The notes under the pieces are model-generated. The model did no database searches, had not been told where the DNA came from, and saw only the letters and a list, made by a program, of their open reading frames with translations. Shown one piece after another: positions 36,147-47,833 of a stretch of 64,000 nucleotides of DNA (position 1 is its first letter; every line of letters begins with the position of its first letter). Source of the stretch: Ovis canadensis (lineage: Eukaryota > Chordata > Mammalia > Artiodactyla > Bovidae); assembly GCF_042477335.2 (NCBI RefSeq), contig NC_091247.1, positions 223,038,001-223,102,000 on the forward strand, given 5' to 3'. The position numbers were made by a program, and so were the translations under genes.

Positions 36147-39100
36147 TGAGCCTGCCCGGCCCAGCTGCTCCGAGGACATGAAGTGCTCAGGACAGTGCTG
36201 GGCACAGGAGTCTTCAGGGAGCTCTTGTTACTAGTACCACAGGCTGGGGAAGCATCTCCACCATAAACTACCTCTGAACCTAGAGCTCCTCCTCAGCTTC
36301 TCATTCCTCTCCGGATCAGGTGTTGTCCTGGACAGACACACCCCACCAGTGCCCTGACCCACTTTTCCTCACTTCTTTTGTAACAGCTGGACGTGGCTCC
36401 TCCCTTTGTTCATTTGAGAAGTGGCGTTTACCATGCTGCTTACTTCTGGGGGAGATTGTCCCTGCTGGTGGTATCTTTCTTGGGGGGGGAGCTCTGGAAT
36501 GGTCTCCGGAGTGGCCTTTCCTGGCTGGTGGGGACAGCAGGGCCGCTGCCAGCTCCTTTTCTCATGTCAGCATCTCTGGGATTGAAGGGGTTTCCGTGTT
36601 GGGATTTCTCCCTCCCTCCAGGCTGTGGGGCTTTGCAGTGGTGAGCCCGGGCTCCCTGGCTGGTCAGGCGGGTGATGGCAAGGCCTTGGGTTCCAGGATT
36701 CCTGGGTCCCCTCGAGGCCCCGGCTTTGACCTGACCCTGGCTGGAGTGCAGGTCTTCCCCTCCATTGACACCCCAGCTCTGGTGCAGAGCCTTACACACT
36801 CAGTCTGTGCCTCTTAGAGTTGGGACAGGCCTGGAGAGTCCGAGAATTTGGGCACAACAGCAGTGTCAGGGCTAGAGTTACACTCAGCCAGGAAGCATTT
36901 ATTGAGCACCTCCATGGGCCGCGGCCTCTCTTACTTGGCTCTCAGAACAGCCACAGAGGTGACAGATGGAAGCTCGGAGAGGTGAATGACGTGGCACAGG
37001 AAGTGGTAGTGGGGCCAGGACACAAAGCCAGGCCAGGGCCCATGTCCAGCCAGGGAGGGGGAGCTGGGCCTGTCCCATCCCCCCGGGGCTCCCTGGCTCC
37101 CCCGACACCAGATGCTGCTGCTGCTGCTCTGCACCTCTTGTTTGGAAGAAGGGTTGCCATGGTGAACACCTGGCAGGGAAGGGAAGGGGAGGGGCAGGCC
37201 CAACCACAAAAGGGACCGTTTGCCACGTCCTGACTGGAGGTGAAATAGAAGCTTTATCTTCCTTCAGCCCCTCACCCCGAAGTGCTGTCTCCATAGAAAC
37301 AAAAGGCCATCATCTTCTCCCTTCCTGTTTCCTTTAGTGAATCTCAGCATCAGGTGCCCCTGCTTGGATGACTTGGACAGTCACTGATGCTGCTGCCCTT
37401 TTGAGTGTTTTCACGGGGTGCCAGTAGCCAGCCAAGCAGCCGGGGACCAGGCCCTGTACCAGCTCCTCCCCCGAGTGCCTAAAACGCAGAGAGAGAACCA
37501 GAGACAGAGAAGGGCAAGAGTGCAGCGGCCCATACCAGGGATGTCTAGCAAGATCACAGTAGTCCCGCTTCGCCCCTTAGGAGACACACAGAGCAGCCTC
37601 ATCCAGCAGTGTCTGCACGCCTGGCAGGCAGCCAGCCCTGAGGACCTGGAATTCAAGCCCCTCGTGAGGCCTTTCCTCTGGAAGGCAGGGCAGGAAGAAC
37701 AGACTCCTCTCTCCAAAGCCCCTTTGGGTGGCCTCCAGCCTCACAAATGTTTGACTGGCTTAGTGCCTCTTGTCAGGCAGCAAAAGCTTATTAGCAGGAC
37801 TTCACGTGCCAGAGGGTCAGGTTACCGACAGACGGGAGTCCCTGATGTTGGAACTAGCGATCCTAGCATGCGTGGAACTGCCATCAGGGAGAAAATCACG
37901 TTAGCTGCTCCCTGGGTCCCTCCAAGGAAAGGACCCCGCTCCTCCAGTGAGCACTGAGAGCATCACCAGAACAGCTATCGGAAGGGTCTCGGCTCCCAGT
38001 GCCTGGCTCCCCAAAGCTGGCGCATATCCTCTCACCTCCCAGGGCTGCTTCCTGGCTGAGAAGAGGAGACAGGGGTTGAGCCTGTGGGGTCGGGGACGGG
38101 GCTGGTCCAGAGGCCCCTTTTTGAGCTCTGGTTCTGACTCCGTCCTTTCTGTCTCTGTTGCCCTCTTGTCAAGGGAGAAAGCCCAGGCCGATGACAGAGT
38201 GGGTGAAAGAGAGAAAAACAGGAGGGCTGAGAGCTGACAGCCTGTAAAACTGCTTGATAAGAAGTATACAGTTGTCAAACAGCGTGCAGGGTTTTGCACA
38301 CCCAAGTGCGGGCCCCCCGGAGAGCCTTCTGAAATCCCTTCCTTCAGGTCAGGCCGCTGCGGGCGGCCAGGTGGTTTGAAGGTCCACAGCTCCCTCTAGT
38401 GGTGGAAACCGAGCGCCCTTTCCTTGAGGTTTTTCTCCTTGGCCCTGCGCTTGGCGCCTGTCAGCATCTTCCCTGAGCCGGCCACCTGCGCCCGTCCAGG
38501 AGCTCCGGATTCTGGGGCAGAGACCCCACCTCAGGGGACCGCAGTCACTGGAAAGCCTGGTGAAAAGAGAGAGGAGTCGGTCCCGCTGGGCTGGGCTCAG
38601 AAATCTGCATTTTAAGCAGTGTTGTCTGAGGGTTGTCCCACGCAGAGGCCCTCGGAGCAGCAGATCCAGTGACAAGGCTCTGCCCTCAGGGGCTGCTGGG
38701 TCGGGGGAGGAGGTTCCAGGTGGTGTCCTGAAGCCCCCCACCCTTAGTTCCCCGGGAGAAGTCCCTGGGACACAGCCAGCACTTTTGTGCAGCAGGGTAA
38801 GAGGAGGAAGGGTGGCACAGGCTTGGGCTGGGCACCTGGAGTGTGCTGGGTGGACACGACGCTGAGCGTCCTTGCGTGGCAGCCCTGCCTGATGGCGTCG
38901 TTTTACAGGCGAGACCCCAGAGGTGCAGAGAGGCGAGGCCCTGTGTCCACGGCCACGAGGGGGAAAGGGCCGCAGGCCTCCTGCCTCCCAGGGCCTCACA
39001 CAAAGCGTCATGTGGTCTCTGGAAGGTTAGGGTAGGCATCTTCCCTCCGTCTTTAAAGGCAGTTTGGAAGGGCCAGAGGCCTGGACACATGGCTGACTCT

Positions 39101-39182
39101 CCCCCAAGTGCCCAGAGGTGCAGAGGAAGAGGAGAGTGCCTCTGGGTCACCCTCTTCCAAGGGCCCCTGAACCCCGGCTTTT

Positions 39183-39318
39183 AGATTTATTATTATTTTT
39201 GGTTGTTGCACTGCACGGCATGTGGGAATCCCAGCTTCCCCAACTAGAGATCAAATCTACAACCCCTGCCCTGGAAGCACAGAGTTTTAACTAACCTGTG
39301 GGCCACCAGGGAAGTCCA
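39183..39318 (-). mobile_element. CHR-type SINE, minus strand
   Basis: T-rich start, ACTGCACGGCATGTGGGAAT, reversed head GCCACCAGGGAAGTCC. Confidence 0.9.
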
Positions 39319-39678
39319 GAGCCCGGCTTTGGTTCCCAGAGTTCCCTGCAGTGACTGCAGCCACAGGTGCGGTCAACCCTTTCCAGGGCTCTCCCAGGTC
39401 CCCTGATTCATGCGTGGATGGGCCACCCTGGCTGGCAGTGTGGGCTGGCTCCTAGGGCTGTGCTCGCTGGGCTCCCAGATTTCAGATTTGCCTGGGTCAT
39501 TTTCCGGGTGGCGGTCTGGTCCCCTGTGTGGGATGGAAGACTGGGTAAATGCCAGTCTTCAGAGCGCCAGGGTTCAGGGATCCTTAAGGGGCCAGGCCTC
39601 CAGTTCCAGGGTGAGCCTCCTCAACAGCTGTCTTGTCAAGATGGAGTTTCAACACTAAGTGTCAGACCTGAGCTCAGG

Positions 39679-39891
39679 AGGGCTTCCCCTGTGGCTCAGA
39701 GGTAAAGAATCCGCCTGCCAAGTCAGGAGACGCAAGTTCGATCCCTGAGTCAGAACGATCCCCTGGAGAAGGAAATGGCAACCTATTCCAGTATTCTTAC
39801 CTGAAAAATCCCATGAATAGAGGAGCCTGGTGGGCTACGGTCTGTGGGGTCACAAAGAGTTGGATACAACTTAGTGACTAAACCACAGCAA
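39679..39891 (+). mobile_element. Bov-tA SINE with target-site duplication
   Basis: The full SINE has head GGGCTTCCCCTGTGGCTCAG and a Bov-A body. It is flanked by ACCTGAGCTCAGG (39666-39678) and ACCTGAGGTCAGG (39892-39904), 12 of 13 identical. Confidence 0.93.
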
Positions 39892-40229
39892 ACCTGAGGT
39901 CAGGCCTCAGCTGATGTTCTCAGACTGCGCTCTGATTCCATAAACCTGAGCACCATTACCAGCCAGGGCCTCAGTCACATGGCACAGATGAGGGGAGCTG
40001 ACTGAGGATCCTTCAAGGAGCTAATCCCACTGGGCTCTAGCAAAGAAGCAGGTGTCCTCGGTCCCGCTGGCAGATGTCAGAATCTCCTGCCCTGTTGGTT
40101 TCTCTTGGGCCCGGCCAGGGCTTCCGTCACCATCTCCATGGGTGAAGGCACATACGTCACCCAGCCACCATCCACTGAGGCCACTGTAGATGCTCTTGCT
40201 GTTAGTATTGGCATGAATCCTTACGTAGC

Positions 40230-41378
40230 TTCGGACCATGAACTCCTTACTGCCAAATTCAGACTGAAACTGAAGAAAGTAGAGATGACTACTAGACCAT
40301 TCAGGTATGACCTAAATCAAATCCTTTATGACTATACAGTAGAAGTGAGAAATAGATTTAAAGGACTAGATCTGATAGACAGAATGCCTGATGAACTATG
40401 GATGGAGGTTCATGACATTGTACAGGAGACAGGAATCAAGACCATCCCCAAGCAAAAGAAATGCAAAAAAGCAAAATGGCTGTCTGAGGAGGCCTTACAA
40501 ATAGTTGGGAAAAGAAGGGAAGTGAAAAGCAAAGCAGAAAAGGAAAGATATACCCATCTGAATGCAGAGTTCCAAAGAACAGCAAGAAGAGATAAGAAAG
40601 CCTTCCTCAGTGATCAATGCAAAGAAATAGAGGAAAGCAATAGAATGGGAAAGATTAGAGATCTCTTCAAGAAAATTAGAGATACCAAGGGAACATTTCA
40701 TGCAAAGATGGGCTCAATAAAGGACAGAAATGGTAGGGACCTAACAGAAGCAAAAGAGATTAAGAAGAGGTGGCAAGAATACACAGAAGAACTGTACAAA
40801 AAAGATCTTCATGGCCCAGATAATCACAATGGTGTGATCACTCACCTAGAGCCAGACATCCTGGAATGTGAAGTCAAGTGGGCCTTAGAAAGCATCATTA
40901 CGAACAAAGCTAGTGGAAGTGATGGAATTCCAGTTGAGCTATTTCAAATCCTGAAAGACGATGCTATGATAGTGCTGCACTCAATATGCCAGCAAATTTG
41001 GAAAACTCAGCAATAGCCACAGGACTGGAAAAGGTCAGTTTTCATTCTAATCCCAAAGAAAGGCACTGCCAAAGAATGCTCAAACTACCGCACAATTGCT
41101 CTCATCTCACACGCTAGTAGGAGAAGGCAATGGCAACCCACTCCGGTACTCTTGCCTGGAAAATCCCATGGATGGAGGAGCCTGGTAGGCTGCAGTCCAT
41201 GGGGTCACTAAGAGTTGGCCCGACTGAGTAGCTTCACTTTCACTTTTCACTTTCATGCATTAGAGAAGGAAATGGCAACCCACCCCAGTGTTCTTGCCTG
41301 GAGAATCCCAGGGACGGGGGAGCCTGGTGGGCTGCCGTCTATGGGGTTGCACAGAGTCGGACACGACTGATGCGACTT

Positions 41379-41409
<31 letters not shown>

Positions 41410-42663
41410 CACACTAGTGAAGTAATGCTTAAAATTCTCCAAGCCAGGCTTCAGCAATATGTGAACCGTGAACTCCCTGATGTTCAAGCTGGTTTTAGAA
41501 AAGGAAGAGGAACCAGAGATCAAATTGCCAACATCCGCTGGATCATGGAAAAAGCAAGAGAGTTCCAGAAAAACATGTATTTCTGCTTTATTGACTATGC
41601 CAAAGCCTTTGACTGTGTGGATCACAATAAACTGGAAAATTCTGAAAGAGATGGACATACCAGAACATCTGACCTGCCTCTTGAGAAACTTTGTATGCAG
41701 GTCAGGAAGCAACAGTTAGAACTGGACATGGAGCAACAGACTGGCTCCAAATAGGAAAAGGAGTACGTCAAGGCTGTATGTTGTCACCTTGCTTATTTAA
41801 CTTCTGTGCAGAGTACATTATGAGAAACGCTGGGCTGGAAGAAGCACAAGCTGGAATCAAGATTGCCGGGAGAAATATCAATAACCTCAGATATGCAGAT
41901 GACACCACCCTTATGGCAGAAAGTGAAGAAGAACTAAAGAGCCTCTTGATGAAAGTGAAAGAGGAGAGTGAAAAGGTTGACTTAAAGCTCAACATTCAGA
42001 AAACTAAGATCATGGCATCCGGTCCCATCACTTCATGGCAAATAGATGAGGAAACAGTGGGTGACTTTATTTTTCTGGGCTCCAAAATCACCGCAGATGG
42101 TGATTGCAGCCATGAAATTAAAAGACGCTTACTTCTTGGAAGGAAAGTTATGACCAACCTAGAGAGCATATTCAAAAGCAGAGACATTACTTTGTCAACA
42201 AAGGTCCGTCTAATCAAGGCTATGGTTTTTCCAGTGGTCATGTATGGATGTGAGAGTTGGACTATAAAGAAAGCTGAGCACAGAAGAACTGATGCTTTTG
42301 AGTTGTGGTGTTGGAGAAGACTCTTGAGAGTCTCTTGGACTGCAAGGAGATCCAACCAGTCCATCCTAAAGGAAATCAGTCCTGAATAATAATTGAAAGG
42401 ACTGATGTTGAGGCTGAAATTCCAATACTTTGGCCACCTGATGCGGAAAGCTGACTCATTTGAAAAGACCTGATGCTGGGAAAGATTGAGGGCAGGAGGA
42501 GAAGGGTATGACAGAGGATGAGATGGTTGGATGGCATCACCAACTCGATGGACATGGGTTTGGGTGGACTCCGAGAGGTGGTGATGGACAGGGAGGCTGC
42601 TGCGGTTCATGGGGTCGCAAAGAGTTGGACACGACTGAGCTCTGAACTGAACTGAACTGAATG
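40230..42663 (+). mobile_element. BovB (RTE) LINE, 5'-truncated, with decayed RT frames
   Basis: This is the largest BovB copy in the window. The first open stretch (to the TAG at about 41014) encodes the linker and early reverse-transcriptase region, with TRPFRYDLNQILYDYTVEV and KASGSDGIPVELFQ. After a SINE insertion the frame resumes with the RT motif FIDYAKAFDCVDH. A small deletion near 41632 then shifts frame, and the second RT active-site block NLRYADDTTLMAESEEEL follows in another frame, up to TAA near 42388. The element ends in GAACTGAACTGAACTGAA. The endonuclease domain is nearly all missing at the 5' end. At least one nonsense change, one frameshift and a SINE insertion leave it unable to encode an intact protein. 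Confidence 0.95.
41119..41409 (+). mobile_element. Bov-A2 SINE inside BovB
   Basis: Two Bov-A units with linker (CACTTTTCACTTTCATGC) and an (AGC)n tail of about nine units (41380-41409). An imperfect 11-bp duplication flanks it (CACACGCTAGT at 41108-41118 and CCCACACTAGT at 41408-41418), interrupting the BovB reverse-transcriptase region. Confidence 0.93.
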
Positions 42664-43577
42664 TGTGTAGCTTGCCTCTACCCGATTGTTCATTGTTTTC
42701 AGCCAGTGTATATCTGTGCACTGTCTGCTCTGTGCCAGACACTGTGCTAAGTACCTGGTGCAGCAGTGGACAAAGTGATGGGACTGTGCGACACGGAGGG
42801 CCCTAGAGGCAGCCTCAGCAACCCAGGAGGATGGAGACTGGAGGACCACCCAACTTTGGGCCCCTTGGAGCCACAGGCTGGTGGACTGTCGTCCGGCTCC
42901 CCTCCCACCTCCTCAGTGCTCCACCTGCTCTCAGATGGCCTCCAGGGAGGCTCAGCTGGACGCTCAGAGAGTCCCAAGGCCTGGGTCCCGCCCAGCTAGG
43001 CAGGGGAAGGGCTCTACTCAGACCTGTTCAGCGTCATTCTTGCTAATGGCCCACGAGAGGAGGCCAACGCCACCTCCATGAAATTCACAGCTGAGGTGAT
43101 ACAGGAAGGTGGTGTGAGCCCCAGGAGACGACTCTGGCCCTGGCAGTGTGGAGAGGAACCAGAGGAAAAAGAACAGAGGCAGTCAGTACCCCAGGAGAGC
43201 TCCTCGCAGCAACGGAATGCTGGTCTGAGGGCAGGAACCCAGCTGGCCTCCACCTGGGATGTAAAGGCAGTGGAAGCGCATGGAAGGGGCCTGGGAAGAG
43301 GAGAGCTGTGCCTCGCTCCCCCTTCTTTCCTCCTGATGAAAGGTGTTCCCTGTGCCCCCTAAGCCTGGGGTCTGTGCCACCATGCAGGCCAGGTGCTGGC
43401 ATAAGCCCTGCCAGCTCTGGGGGCTGCTGGCCCCACTGCCCCCACTATCAGGTTGGGCAGAGGGCACAACTGTCCCAGCAGTGCCACCCCAGGGATTCAC
43501 GAAAGCGACTGTGGTCGCACTTGTGAGACTGCGATGCTGCATAGAGTATTCGCTCCTGGTGAACCACCTTGCTGAGG

Positions 43578-43781
43578 CTTCCAGAGTGTCTCGGCAGTGA
43601 AGAACCCACCTGCCAACGCAGGAGACGCAGGTTCAATCCCTAGGTCAGGAAGATCCCCTGGAGTAGGAAATGGCAACCCACTCCAGTATTCTTGCCTGGA
43701 GAATTCAATGGACAGAGGAGCCTGGCGGGCTACAGTCCATAGGGTCACAAAGAGTCGGACATGACTGAGCACGCATGCACA
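43578..43781 (+). mobile_element. Bov-tA SINE with 16-bp target-site duplication
   Basis: The SINE has a worn head and a clear Bov-A body. It is flanked by AACCACCTTGCTGAGG (43562-43577) and AACCACCCTGCTGAGG (43782-43797), 15 of 16 identical. Confidence 0.95.
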
Positions 43782-44036
43782 AACCACCCTGCTGAGGCCA
43801 GGAGACGGCAGATCCCTTGATGTCCCAGCCAGAGGTGGTCTGCATAAGGACATCAGGACAGGACCTTTCATTTTGCTTTCCTAAGGATCCTATGAGCTGG
43901 TTTCAATAGGTTGGGAGGGAGACAGTGACCCCAGCACCCAAATCTGAGGTGTGGGCAGTGCACAGGAGAGGCGCTGGGGGCCAGCCCAGTGAGTGCTTCG
44001 CCTACAGCCCCTCACCTGTGTCCCTTGTCTCTGCAG

Positions 44037-44086
44037 GTAAAGGCAGTCCCAGTCCTGCCAAGAACAGCAATTGTGTGATCTCCTGA
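44037..44086 (+). CDS. FAM83F: FAM83F coding exon 5 with CAAX box (residues 495-510)
   Basis: The exon follows TCTCTGCAG|. The G carried over from exon 4 plus GT gives Gly495, then KGSPSPAKNSNCVIS and TGA at 44084-44086. The last four residues, Cys507-Val-Ile-Ser510, form a CAAX box of the type farnesylated by FTase (Ser at X). FAM83F is known to be membrane-targeted by farnesylation. Total coding length is 501+168+122+692+50 = 1533 nt, 510 residues plus stop, against 500 in human from memory. The exon begins GTAAAG, so the acceptor is immediately followed by a donor-like hexamer. Confidence 0.96.
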
Positions 44087-45606
44087 GCCGCGAGCCAGCT
44101 GTCGGAGGACCTGTGGACGCCCTGTCCTGTCCTGTGGAGACACAGCTCAAACCCTGCACCAGTTTGCACATTGGAGTCTTCTGTTCTTCCACCCCAGCAG
44201 CCTCCATCCTGGCCTTGGGACCCTGCATCCCGGATGTTAGGATCCGCAGCATCTCAAGTCAGCTGCATGCCTCCACAAGGCTGTCGAGGCCAGGCAGGCT
44301 CACCCCCTGTTTACATGAAGTGGAAGCTTCACTACCATCTGCTCTCCCTTATGCCCAGCCCGCTGCCTCCCCTGGGCCAGCCTTGCCCTGCAGGCCCCAG
44401 GTGGGGTGAGCCTACATCTTTATACCTGAATGTGATGGGCTCTCCGGGGCAGCTCCAGTTCCCCAGCCTCTCCTTCCCTGGGCTTCCTGGTGCTGCTGGT
44501 TCCTCAAGAGGTCTGGTGGAATAGAAGGGACGAGGACAGGGCTCTGAGCCAGGAACCCGGTCTCACTCAAGCTTCTGAACTCAAGGTGGGAGACTCAGCG
44601 AGGATGGCTGGGGGCTAGGGGGTGAGGCCTTCCTGGCCTGTCCCTGCAGGCTCCTACTCTAGACTCTGCGTGGATTGAGGGCAGAATTTGACCCTGCCAT
44701 TTTGAGAGCCCTGGTGCTGGGGTCTCCTTTCCCTCCCCAGCACCATCCTGAATGGTCCAGTTCTCCTTGGCTACTGCAAGCCGATGTGGTGGTTCCCTGA
44801 GGGCCTTTACCTGAGGCCCTCCTCCCCTTCTGTGCCTTGATCTGCAGCCCCAAAGCAGGGAGACCCTGGCTGATGCTCTGGTGGTGTGGGAGGCTGGGCC
44901 CATCTTCAGGAGTGTTTGCCTTCCCTCCACCCCAGAACCCAGGGCTGGCCCTTGGTCCCCCTCACCAGCCAAGATGTACGTGCCTTCTGTAGTTACACAT
45001 TGGCCAAAACCAGCCTTGGCCTCCTGCCAAAGCCAGACTGTACTGAGGCGCCTCAGCCTCCCTGGCTTCGAAGAGCCCTGGCCTAAATGCCACAATGCCA
45101 GGCCAGGAAGACCAACTGAAAATCGCATACCGCCTTCTCTTCATATGTGTGACTGAGCAGATCTACAGAGAGCCAGAGTGGAGTGGGGAGTGGACAGCAG
45201 AGAAACTGCCGGACCACAGGGGCTGAGCTGGCCCCGCCTCGGGCCGGGTTGTTGGGGGGCCTGGAGAGCCCAGGGCTACGGCAACTGCGAAAGCACCACG
45301 CTCAGCCTCTCCCAGCCTCCTACTTCTGAGCCAAACTCTTGTCCTCACCTCTTTCCTTCTGCAAAACCCTGGGCACCGGCAGCACCTTGGGGAGGGTCCA
45401 GGTGCTCGGGTGGCGTAGACACCAGCAGGGGGAGCAGGGGAGCCCCGAGCATCCTCTGAGAGGAGCCTGGCCTCCCAGGGGGGCGGGAGGAGGGGCAGGG
45501 GAAGGAAGGGAGGACTTGGTTCCCGTGGTGGGTATGGGGCCGAGGGACCTGATCCCCCCACTCCCTGAGCTTGTGTGAGGATTAAACACTTCCTGGGAAC
45601 TGTTTC
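44087..45606 (+). other. FAM83F: FAM83F 3' UTR (extent uncertain)
   Basis: It is free of ruminant SINE or LINE copies, unlike the sequences on both sides. The first canonical-class poly(A) signal after the stop codon is ATTAAA at 45581-45586, followed by a T/G-rich stretch (GGGAACTGTTTCCTT). The end is inferred, and a longer UTR using a later signal cannot be excluded. Confidence 0.5.
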
Positions 45607-45800
45607 CTTATGCACCAAGCCCTGGCGACATGGCCCTGCTTGTTCTAGAGGGGAAAGGAGCAGGGAGGGGGCTACACCTCAGCTCAAGGTGTCTGTGGGG
45701 AGAGAGCGCCCTTGGTGGGCAGAGTGGACACCTCTGGAGGCCAGAGGAAGGGACTGGCTCCTAAGCGATTGCACCAAGGGCTGCCGTACCTCCCCTACAA

Positions 45801-45993
45801 GAAGAAGTGAAAGTGAAAGTCGCTCAGTCGTGTCCGACTCTTTGCGACCCCATGGGCTATCCAGTGCAGGGAATTCTCCAGGCCAGAATACTGGAGTGAG
45901 TAGCCTTTTCCTTCTCTAGGGGATCTTCCCAACCCAGGGATTGAACCCAGGCCTCTCTCACTGCAGGCGGATTCTTTACTAGCTGAGCTAAGC
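45801..45993 (-). mobile_element. Bov-tA SINE, minus strand
   Basis: GTGAAAGTCGCTCAGTCGTG, Bov-A body, and reversed tRNA-like head GGGATTGAACCCAGGCCT. Confidence 0.92.
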
Positions 45994-47080
45994 CCACCAA
46001 ATCTTTTTCCTGTCTCCCACCCAAAGCAGGCCCAGTTCCCTCCCCTCCCCTGACATGCAAGAGGCTCCAGACTGGAAGTCCCAAGTCTCTGCAGCCTTGA
46101 GCCAGGCCGTCCGTCCTGCCCCAGCTTCTCGCTGAGCCAGCCCAGGGTGGTTCTCACTCTTTTCAGAGAAGCCAAGCGGGGTGGGAGACCACGTGTTGAG
46201 GAGGATGCAGCGCAGTGTCCTGGGAAGAATGCTGGCCTGTGACGGGACACCTCTCCCCGTCCTTACAGAGGTTCGGGTGAGCCGGGCTCATAGCTGAGGA
46301 CCCTGGAGTCCTAAAAGCAGCTTGTCTGCCTGAGCTTCAGCCCTTCCATTCTGCCTCTCAGCTTCTCGGTTCCAGTATTTGTGCACACTTGGTGAAATAT
46401 CCCCTCTGTCATCAAATCTCAAGGGGACATCTGGCCTTCCCAGTTGGACGGCAGGTTCAAGGATGGATCATGCCCTTGGTCCCTCTGCAGCAGCTTCCAG
46501 AAGGCTGGTGACGTCAGAAGGACTCTGGGAGGAATGGGGAAGAAACAGTGCTCTGGGTACGGGGCCTGGCTTCGTGGCCCCCACCTCACCCTGATCGCCA
46601 AGCTGCCCACTGTCAGAGTGCAGTGTCTGTAAACTGAGTGCCACCAACCGGCACAGCCCCCTGAGAGGCCAACCTCGTGGGGGGAGCAGAGGCCCTTGAG
46701 GTCTGAGGCCTCGCCCCATTGGAGCGAGAAGGTGGGACCCCTGCACGGGGGTTGGGGGTGGGGGGCTTGCCCTTGACATTTGGCGAAACTTCCCAGTGTC
46801 GCTTGTCAGCCATCCTCAGGGTCTGTTTAGCCCTGATCCTTCAGGGGCGCTTTTGAGATGGCCTCAGCCAACAGCACTACTCTGCGCCTGTATGGACCCT
46901 AATAGAAAGGCTAGACCAAGAGGGCAGCCTTGAGATAGGGAGGAAATGGGACCAGAAGTAGGGTGGGGGCTGTTTTTTTCTTTTTGCTGTGACTTTTTTT
47001 TCTCTTTTTAACTTATGAACACCTCCTATATGCCAGTCACTGTGCCAGGTGCTTCAGTTACCCCAGGGTCTCGTCATTTC
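45994..47080. other. Intergenic DNA without recognised gene
   Basis: The stretch is GC-rich and mostly unique. Only a weak ancient-repeat trace near 47020-47070 (CTATATGCCAGTCACTGTGC) is seen. Reading frames of up to about 100 codons look like chance. Confidence 0.5.
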
Positions 47081-47084
47081 TTTT

Positions 47085-47274
47085 TTATATTTATTTACTT
47101 ATTTGGCTGTGCCAGGTCTTGGTTGCAGCATGCAGGATTCCCCCCCCCCCCCCCCCCCCCGCCCCTGAAGGATCTTCAGTTGCAGTATAGGATCTAGTTC
47201 CCTGACCAGGGATCAAACCCCGGCCCCTGTATTGGGGTAGCAGAATCTTGGCCATTGAACCACCAGGGAAGTCC
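47085..47274 (-). mobile_element. CHR-type SINE containing a 21-C run
   Basis: Reversed SINE (TTTGGCTGTGCCAGGTCTTG, AGTTCCCTGACCAGGGATCA, ACCACCAGGGAAGTCCC). Positions 47140-47160 are C only, at a place where related copies have mixed sequence. Confidence 0.88.
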
Positions 47275-47625
47275 CACACTTGCAGGTTTTGAACTAAGAA
47301 AAAATTCAGGGAAAGGCCCTTTGCAAAGTGAACAGGAAGTTTTCCCATTGTGAGCCTGGGGCCTCTCGTTCTGGAGACTGAGCCTCACAAAGTTGTGTGA
47401 TAAGCAACTCAGCTCTTAACCGCTTGCGTTTTTCAGACCAGGAGGACACTGTTCACAGTCCCACAGCACCGCGGACCCAAGTCTGCTCCTCCGGCTCAGG
47501 GTTTCCTGCCTGCAACACTTGGGACCCCAGATTCTCTGCTGGGAGAGGGTCTGTCCTACACGTGGTAGAATGCCTAGCAGCGCCCCAGCCTCCCTGCTGG
47601 CTGCCGGTAGCACCTTCACAGCAGA

Positions 47626-47833
47626 AGCGTGTGTTAGTTGCTCAGTCGCATCCAGCTCTTTGCGGCCCCGTGGACTGTAGCCCGCCTGGCTTCTCTGTTC
47701 ATGGAATTCTCTAAGCAAGAATACTGGGGTGGGTGGCCATGACCTCCTCCAGGGGATCTTCGCAACCCAGGGATCGAACCCAGGTCTCCCGCATTGCAGG
47801 CGGACTCTACTGTCTGAGTCCCCAGGGAAGCCA
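47626..47833 (-). mobile_element. Bov-tA SINE, minus strand
   Basis: GTGTGTTAGTTGCTCAGTCG, body and reversed head CCCCAGGGAAGCC. Imperfect flanking repeats AGCACCTTCA and AGCACCCTTCA suggest the target-site duplication. Confidence 0.9.

Noticed and set aside
40230-42663. Possible functional reverse-transcriptase gene
   Set aside because: RT motifs are clear, but the copy is 5'-truncated and carries stops, a frameshift and a SINE insertion. It is a dead BovB copy.
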